A DNA stretch of 19,062 bases. Source: Mesotoga sp. UBA6090. GTDB taxonomy: Bacteria; Thermotogota; Thermotogae; Petrotogales; Kosmotogaceae. The stretch is taken from contig NZ_DIXC01000059.1 of NCBI RefSeq assembly GCF_002435945.1, forward strand, positions 1 through 19,062. The letters run 5' to 3'. A program made the translations under genes and the position numbers. The notes below the pieces were generated by a model that had not been told where the DNA came from, did not search any database, and worked only from the letters and a program-made list of their open reading frames with translations. Below are positions 14,649-19,062 of this stretch, piece after piece (within the stretch, counting starts at the first letter, position 1; each line of letters opens with the position of its first letter).

Positions 14649-15634
14649 CGATCTACACCCCGCCCCTTTAGGAACTGGTTCACTTCGCTTTCGGTTGGCA
14701 TCGAGCTTGCTCCGCCATATCTTGTTGCAACGATCGCAGCCTCTGCGTTGGCAAAAGTGAGAATGCTTCCCAGATCTTTTTCGGTAAGATTACGCAGTTC
14801 GTCATCACTCATATTGTAGAGCCTCGAGATTACTGCGGCCATGAAAGAGTCTCCGCAGCCAGTGGTCTCGGCCACTTTCACCTTGAACCCATCTCTCTTG
14901 ACAGAAGTCCTTCCGCGATAAACAGTGGATCCTCTGCTTCCGAGAGTAAGAAAGACGAGCGTGTCCGGTCTGACTTCGAGTCGAGACAGGGCCTCATCGA
15001 GATTGTCGCTGTCACATATATATAGCAGATCGTCGTCGCTGAGCTTGAGAATGTCGACTCTGGAGATGATGGCTTTGACTATGGCCCTGAATGAATCGTG
15101 ATCTTCTATTGCGCTTCTTCGAATGTTGGGGTCGAATGAAGTCTTTACTCCTCTTGAGCTGAACCTTTCGAACAGCTCTAGATAAGTGGATGCCGACGGT
15201 TCTTCGAGGAGTACTATCGCACCAAAATGGAAAAGGGAGAAGTTCAGAGGGTCGATCTCTTCGATTTCTTCTGATTTGAGCGATAGATGGGCCGCATGAT
15301 CCCAGTAGAATCTGAATTCCGGCTTCCCCTCGTCGTCCAGAGCCGCAAGGGCTATCGGTGTCTTCGTTCCTTGTTCTCTAATCACATAACCGGTCGATAT
15401 ACCAAGAGACTTAAGATACTCAAGAAGTGCGTTTCCAAACTCGTCCATGCCGATTTTGGCGAGAAATTCCATAGGAACTCCCAGTCTGTGAAGACCGACA
15501 GATATGTTGAAAGGTGCACCACCCGGTTTCTTTTCAAACAGGGTGGTGCCTTCCAGGCCTTTCATAGGTTCTCTAGAGATGAAATCGAAAAGGATTTCTC
15601 CGGAGCAAAGAACCGGTTTGGACCGATCACTCAT
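14645..15634 (-). CDS. PfkB-family sugar kinase (fructokinase-like)
   Basis: A 329-residue ribokinase-fold kinase. ATG 15634 overlaps the transaldolase-like stop (ATGA), with GAGGAGG about 10 bases ahead. The N-terminal GEILFDFI and PGGAPFNISVGLHRLG (38-52) are the substrate-side motif typical of fructokinases. FDPNIRRS is at 168-175. The anion-hole/catalytic motif ETTGCGDSF (257-265) has catalytic base D262; the usual DTTGAGD is altered by D to E and A to C, conservative changes. Likely substrates are fructose or another 2-keto or open-chain sugar. With the FGGY kinase next to it, this operon has two separate sugar kinases. Confidence 0.9.
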   Translation of the reverse strand: MSDRSKPVLCSGEILFDFISREPMKGLEGTTLFEKKPGGAPFNISVGLHRLGVPMEFLAKIGMDEFGNALLEYLKSLGISTGYVIREQGTKTPIALAALDDEGKPEFRFYWDHAAHLSLKSEEIEEIDPLNFSLFHFGAIVLLEEPSASTYLELFERFSSRGVKTSFDPNIRRSAIEDHDSFRAIVKAIISRVDILKLSDDDLLYICDSDNLDEALSRLEVRPDTLVFLTLGSRGSTVYRGRTSVKRDGFKVKVAETTGCGDSFMAAVISRLYNMSDDELRNLTEKDLGSILTFANAEAAIVATRYGGASSMPTESEVNQFLKGRGVDR

Positions 15635-16278
15635 AACTTGAAGTCCTCCTCGAATCTGTTGAGATCATCTGCCGGGAAACTGCCTTGAATGTACTCAGCT
15701 GCGATTTCGATCGGTAACGTGAGATCATGGACACCCAGCGAGATAAGCTTGTTCGCGCTCTCGATGTCCTTAATGCTGGCCGCAATGATTCTAGGGGCGT
15801 TTGAGTGCCAGTCGCCAATGTCGAGCATCTCTGTGATTCTCAAGTCGGGATCTATACCCGCCTTCTTCATTCTGTCGAAGTACACGGCCACATATTCAAC
15901 CTCCATGCTGACCGCTGCGTAGTACTGTTGTAAAGTGTAGACGGCAGTAGCACAAACACCAACTCCAATATCGTTCAGCTGAGGGACGATAGTTGAAGCC
16001 TTCTGCGGATCCCAGGGCAGTTTGATCGTAAAGAATTCGGGATCGAAATCGCTTTTCTTTATGAATTCCTTCACCTTTTGAATCCAGTCGGTCGAAGAGA
16101 TGCTGCCCTGAACGAAGTGTCTCTCGCCTGGGACCTTTGAGAGGAATTTCATTGCATCCATCAGACCCCATCCCGGCCTATCTCTCTTCAGAATTGTAGG
16201 ATTCGTGGTGATTCCGGCAAAGACCGGCTGTTTAACGAGTTCAACACTCTTTTCGCAAATACCGTCAATGTATAGCAT
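15631..16278 (-). CDS. Transaldolase / fructose-6-phosphate aldolase-like protein
   Basis: A 215-residue short class I aldolase of the transaldolase superfamily. AGGAG lies 7 bases before ATG 16278. Family marks: ITTNPTILKR (23-32), Schiff-base lysine K86 in FTIKLPWD, GVCATAVYTLQQYYAA (around 105-120), YVAVYFDRMKKAGIDPD, and RIIAASIKD near 164-172. The lysine position matches K85 of E. coli FSA, and the size is that of FSA/TalC rather than full transaldolase B. It would cleave or form ketose(-phosphate) with a dihydroxyacetone or glycerone unit. In the operon it occupies the place of the class II aldolase of the fucose/rhamnose pathways. Confidence 0.88.
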   Translation of the reverse strand: MLYIDGICEKSVELVKQPVFAGITTNPTILKRDRPGWGLMDAMKFLSKVPGERHFVQGSISSTDWIQKVKEFIKKSDFDPEFFTIKLPWDPQKASTIVPQLNDIGVGVCATAVYTLQQYYAAVSMEVEYVAVYFDRMKKAGIDPDLRITEMLDIGDWHSNAPRIIAASIKDIESANKLISLGVHDLTLPIEIAAEYIQGSFPADDLNRFEEDFKL

Positions 16279-16322
16279 GATCAGGCTCCTTTCTTAAGTA
16301 ACTTTATGTCTTGAAATGCAGT

Positions 16323-17741
16323 TTACTCTCCCAGAATCTGGTAATCAATACCTTTTATATCACAGAACTGTACCAGTTCCTCAACGAAATCGCCGTAGAC
16401 ACCGTGAGTGTGGTTGCACGGGTAGTATCTCAGGAAGGTTTCCATGTCCGTATCCAGCTTCACATAGGCATGCGGCCATTCGATCTGAACCTTCTCCGAC
16501 AGCTTCTTTTCTTCGGCTTCGGAGAGCTTCATGAACTCTCCCGGTACTATTGTCATGATGTACTCGCCGTTCTGTCTTGCAAGCCTGGCCAGGGTAACTC
16601 TTCCCGGTGCCGCGAAGTGCTTTACGGCAGCTCCTCCGGCTGGGAAGTAGAAGTCCTCGGGGTACAGTTCTACGTGTTTGAGATTGTCTTCGGGATTCAT
16701 CGATTTTCCTGCAAAATAGGTCGCGTGAGTGCCCGAGTTACAGAGATCGAGCAAGTTTTCTTCCTCGAAGTAATGCCTCACGTCTGCAAATAGAACCGGA
16801 GACTGAGCGATATGCTTGAAGATCTCCATGGTAAGAGCTCCATCCATATCTGTTTCTGTGGCTGCAACAATAGTCTCCTTTGGACCGTGCCAGTCGTACG
16901 GATCGTTAAGGAAGGCCTCTACTATGTCCATCGTTGCGTAGTTGTTTGTCATCTCGGGCTGACCTTTGAAACCCACAAAGTCCAGTTCGTACTCTTTTAT
17001 GATACTGAGTGCAGCTTCATAAAGCGCGATCTGTTTCTCCAGTTTTTCAGGTGTAAGCTGCTTGCCATCATATTTTACCGTGGCCAGTTTTTCCAGCCAC
17101 TCTCTAGCCTCTTTTGTGACATCTTTCGAAACCTTCTCCGCCCTTACTACCAGTTCATACTGGTCGATCTGTTCCACATCGATGCCGAATTCCTTCAGCC
17201 ACTGATCACCATTGGCCATAGCTGTATACATACCCATCGGGCGGCCGCCGAACATTCCATATCTCTCGCCCTTTAGCCTTGCTGCTGCCGACGCAGCCCT
17301 AACGAAGTGCATGACCCTTTCAATTACGTCTGAATCTTCGGGATCTCCCCACACTCTTTCAGGCATTATTCCTACCTGTTCAAGGGCACCTGCGGCCGCC
17401 AGCTGGCCTACCATTCCAGGGTAAGAGGGGTTTATCTGTCCATAGGTTAGGAAAGGACCGGGAGCATAAAGTGAGGCGATTACTGAAAGATTAGGCCAGC
17501 ACCAGATTGCGTAATTGAATATCGTTGCCTCCACTTCGGCCTTCATAAGTTCCTTTCCGGCCTTCTTTGCGAGCGAAGGCTTCCATACTATATCGGAGGC
17601 TGTGACAACCTCCACTTCACCCGTTGCTTCAAGAGCCTTGACCAGCCTGTCTTGAAACCCCTTGTTCATTTCGATTAAATCATTGTGGACGAAATCTCGT
17701 CCGTCGGAAAAAGTGATCACTCCAACCTTTCTCTTTTTCAT
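16323..17741 (-). CDS. L-fucose/L-arabinose isomerase-family protein (COG2407 type)
   Basis: A 472-residue metal-dependent aldose-ketose isomerase-like protein. AGGAGG is 8 bases before ATG 17741. Regions seen: an N-terminal VGVITFSDGRDFVHNDL Rossmann-like start, MFGGRPMGMYTAMANGDQW (163-181), FKGQPEMTNNYATMD, a metal-site glutamate E296 in ATETDMDGALTM, an acidic site D320 in FADVR, and histidines H444/H446 in CNHTHGVYGD near the C-terminus. These parallel the Mn-binding Glu, Asp and His of FucI. It is shorter than E. coli FucI (about 590) and belongs to the compact branch whose substrates are mostly uncharacterised. First enzyme gene after the LacI regulator. Confidence 0.85.
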   Translation of the reverse strand: MKKRKVGVITFSDGRDFVHNDLIEMNKGFQDRLVKALEATGEVEVVTASDIVWKPSLAKKAGKELMKAEVEATIFNYAIWCWPNLSVIASLYAPGPFLTYGQINPSYPGMVGQLAAAGALEQVGIMPERVWGDPEDSDVIERVMHFVRAASAAARLKGERYGMFGGRPMGMYTAMANGDQWLKEFGIDVEQIDQYELVVRAEKVSKDVTKEAREWLEKLATVKYDGKQLTPEKLEKQIALYEAALSIIKEYELDFVGFKGQPEMTNNYATMDIVEAFLNDPYDWHGPKETIVAATETDMDGALTMEIFKHIAQSPVLFADVRHYFEEENLLDLCNSGTHATYFAGKSMNPEDNLKHVELYPEDFYFPAGGAAVKHFAAPGRVTLARLARQNGEYIMTIVPGEFMKLSEAEEKKLSEKVQIEWPHAYVKLDTDMETFLRYYPCNHTHGVYGDFVEELVQFCDIKGIDYQILGE

Positions 17742-17781
17742 TGAGCATTCCTCCTCTTTTCGATGTTTTCTTTAAGCTTAT

Positions 17782-18810
17782 CTATATGAGCTTTGACACA
17801 GATTCTCTCTTGAGCAATTCCGCCTTCAGCACAACTTTCGATTTGTCACCTCTTGTTCCGTCTATTTCGCTCAGCAAAAGTGTGGCGGCAATCCTGCCGA
17901 TGTCTTTGACTGGCTGTCTGATCGTCGTCAAGGGCGGCTCGATCAGTTCATTCATGGAATGGTCATCGAAGCCTACAATGGACAGATCATGCGGGATTTT
18001 CAGACCCATTCGCCTCACTGTTCCAACAATCACCTCATTTAGAAACTGGTTCGTGGATATGATTGCATTCGGTCTCCTGTTCGATCTCAGGACAGACTCC
18101 AGTGACAGCGAGGCCCTCTCCACATCCACTGCGTTTTCGACAATCCAGTCTGTGTTTATCTCAATATCCAGCATCTTGCAAGCTTCTATGAAGCCCATAC
18201 GTCTCTCTTCTATCGTATAGATCCCCTTTTTATGAAGGACTATTCCGAGTTTTCTGTGACCGTTTTCTTTTAGGTGCAACACTCCTTGAAGAATCGCCTG
18301 GCGGTTGTCGAGAGTTACAGAACTGATCCTCTCCATTCCCTCGAGAATTCTGTCGTAGAAAACGACAGGAATGTTTCTCCTGACTGCCTCCCTGTAGAGT
18401 TTTGAGTTGTTTCTTCCGTCTTCTCCTTGACAGGGTGAGGAAAGTATCCCCTCTACACCGTGTTCGAGGAGCCATTTGATGTAAACTCTCTCTTTCTCAA
18501 AATCCTCACCGATATCGCACACAATAAATTTGTAACCTCTTGGAAAGAGCACGGTCTCGATCCCACTCATAAAATCCAGAAAAAACGGATTCCTGATATC
18601 CGAGACAACAAGCCCCACCGTCTGAGTCTTTCTCGTTCTAAGGGATTTTGCCGAAAAATTGGGAATGTAGTTCAATCTCTCGGCAGCATCTACTATCTCC
18701 TTCCTCAGGGAGGGACTCACTCCCGGCTCGTCGGAAAGCGCTCTAGATACTGACGATGGCGATATGTTCAATTCGTTTGCTATGTCCTTTATCGTTATCT
18801 TCTTAATCAA
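17782..18810 (-). CDS. LacI/GalR-family transcriptional regulator
   Basis: A 342-residue sugar-responsive repressor. The N-terminal helix-turn-helix reads ITIKDIANELNISPSSVSRAL, followed by the hinge YIPNFSAKSLRT. The periplasmic-binding-like core contains VGLVVSDIRNPFFLDFM, GVEGILSSPC, VVFYDRILEGM, VTLDNRQA, GFIEACK and SIVGFDDHSMNELIEPPLTTIRQP. I place the start at TTG 18810, giving LIKKITIKDIA, the usual LacI N-terminus and family length. A longer frame reaches ATG 18852, but that codon lies in the promoter's -10 box. The ribosome site for TTG is weak (AAGG 12 bases ahead), so the exact start is uncertain. It leads the isomerase/aldolase/kinase operon (40-base gap). Confidence 0.88.
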   Translation of the reverse strand: MIKKITIKDIANELNISPSSVSRALSDEPGVSPSLRKEIVDAAERLNYIPNFSAKSLRTRKTQTVGLVVSDIRNPFFLDFMSGIETVLFPRGYKFIVCDIGEDFEKERVYIKWLLEHGVEGILSSPCQGEDGRNNSKLYREAVRRNIPVVFYDRILEGMERISSVTLDNRQAILQGVLHLKENGHRKLGIVLHKKGIYTIEERRMGFIEACKMLDIEINTDWIVENAVDVERASLSLESVLRSNRRPNAIISTNQFLNEVIVGTVRRMGLKIPHDLSIVGFDDHSMNELIEPPLTTIRQPVKDIGRIAATLLLSEIDGTRGDKSKVVLKAELLKRESVSKLI

Positions 18811-18827
18811 TGAAAATCGCAACCTTT

Positions 18828-18841
18828 CGCAAACGTTTGCG
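18828..18841. promoter_or_regulatory. LacI-type operator
   Basis: CGCAAACGTTTGCG is a perfect 14-bp palindrome with the central CG step usual for LacI/GalR operators. It lies 9 bases downstream of a TATAAT on the minus strand, so it would cover the start of the transcript. This fits autoregulation of the LacI gene and the sugar operon behind it. Confidence 0.75.
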
Positions 18842-18850
18842 TTCATTTTC

Positions 18851-18856
18851 ATTATA
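18851..18856 (-). promoter_or_regulatory. -10 box of the LacI/sugar operon promoter
   Basis: Perfect TATAAT on the minus strand; the -35 region about 17 bases upstream (near 18873-18878, TTTAAT) is poor. The transcript would start near 18844, just ahead of the operator palindrome. Confidence 0.6.
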
Positions 18857-19062
18857 CTATGAGCCGTTCGAGATTAAAGAGAATCTGGAAACAAGCAGTC
18901 GCGGAGAGAGCTCTAATAGAGGAAATCAGGCTCTATATGTTCTTCTTGACAGAGAGAGTATTCCAATTATGTTCGGATTGGGTTCCATAGAGGAAAGCTC
19001 GACGTTTACCTTCTTTCCGGGAATTCTGTAGTGGTTCGGCTCTTCCTCAGATTATATGAACT

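Noticed and set aside
18810..19031. 73-codon plus-strand open frame divergent from the LacI gene
   Set aside because: It starts within the LacI leader and operator, has no ribosome site and no recognisable similarity. Nothing else is supported in 18857-19062.
18926..19051. Minus-strand open stretch reading ...RIPGKKVNVELSSMEPNPN...
   Set aside because: The composition is coding-like, but it is bounded by in-frame stops (19052-19054 and 18926-18928) with no start codon near its beginning. At most it is a gene remnant.

Overview
The window looks like a mesophilic member of the Thermotogota, most likely close to Mesotoga or Kosmotoga. This is inferred from a moderate base composition (roughly 45-48% GC by eye), strong AGGAGG-type ribosome sites, frequent TTG starts, long gene strings with 4-base overlaps, and a KDPG aldolase very like the Thermotoga maritima enzyme as I remember it. 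The species cannot be fixed from the sequence alone.

Layout. Positions 1-100 hold what looks like the 3' end of a plus-strand gene. Positions 101-882 are non-coding and rich in degenerate repeats: short hairpin elements in alternating orientation and a diverged ~80-bp direct repeat. Positions 883-4093 carry three plus-strand genes: an orphan family-5 solute-binding protein, an alpha/alpha-toroid protein of unknown function, and KDPG aldolase (eda). The last of these collides tail to tail, with a 20-bp overlap, with the end of a long minus-strand operon.

That operon runs from 13056 down to 4074. It encodes an IclR regulator, an ABC ATPase, permease 1, a uridine-phosphorylase-like protein, an NMT1/SsuA-type binding protein, permease 2, an M20 carbamoyl-amidohydrolase, dihydroorotase (pyrC), the dihydroorotate dehydrogenase electron-transfer subunit (pyrK) and class 1B dihydroorotate dehydrogenase (pyrD). 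All junctions are overlaps or gaps of 28 bases or less. A biosynthetic pyr operon would be expected to carry pyrB, pyrE or pyrF; none is here. Instead there is an importer, a nucleoside phosphorylase and an N-carbamoyl-amino-acid hydrolase. Read together, the genes suggest uptake of orotate (or a related pyrimidine) and its reductive breakdown: orotate to dihydroorotate (PyrDK run in reverse), to N-carbamoyl-aspartate (PyrC), to aspartate + CO2 + NH3 (M20 amidase). This is the main finding. It is an inference from gene content and active-site motifs.

Upstream on the same strand, 18810 to 13239, is a sugar operon. It has a LacI-type regulator with its own palindromic operator, an L-fucose/L-arabinose isomerase-like protein (COG2407 type), a transaldolase/fructose-6-phosphate-aldolase-like protein, a PfkB kinase and an FGGY (rhamnulokinase-like) kinase. 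The substrate is not obvious. The 143-bp spacer 13096-13238 and the last ~200 bp of the window contain no gene I can support. No tRNA, rRNA, CRISPR array or transposase was seen.
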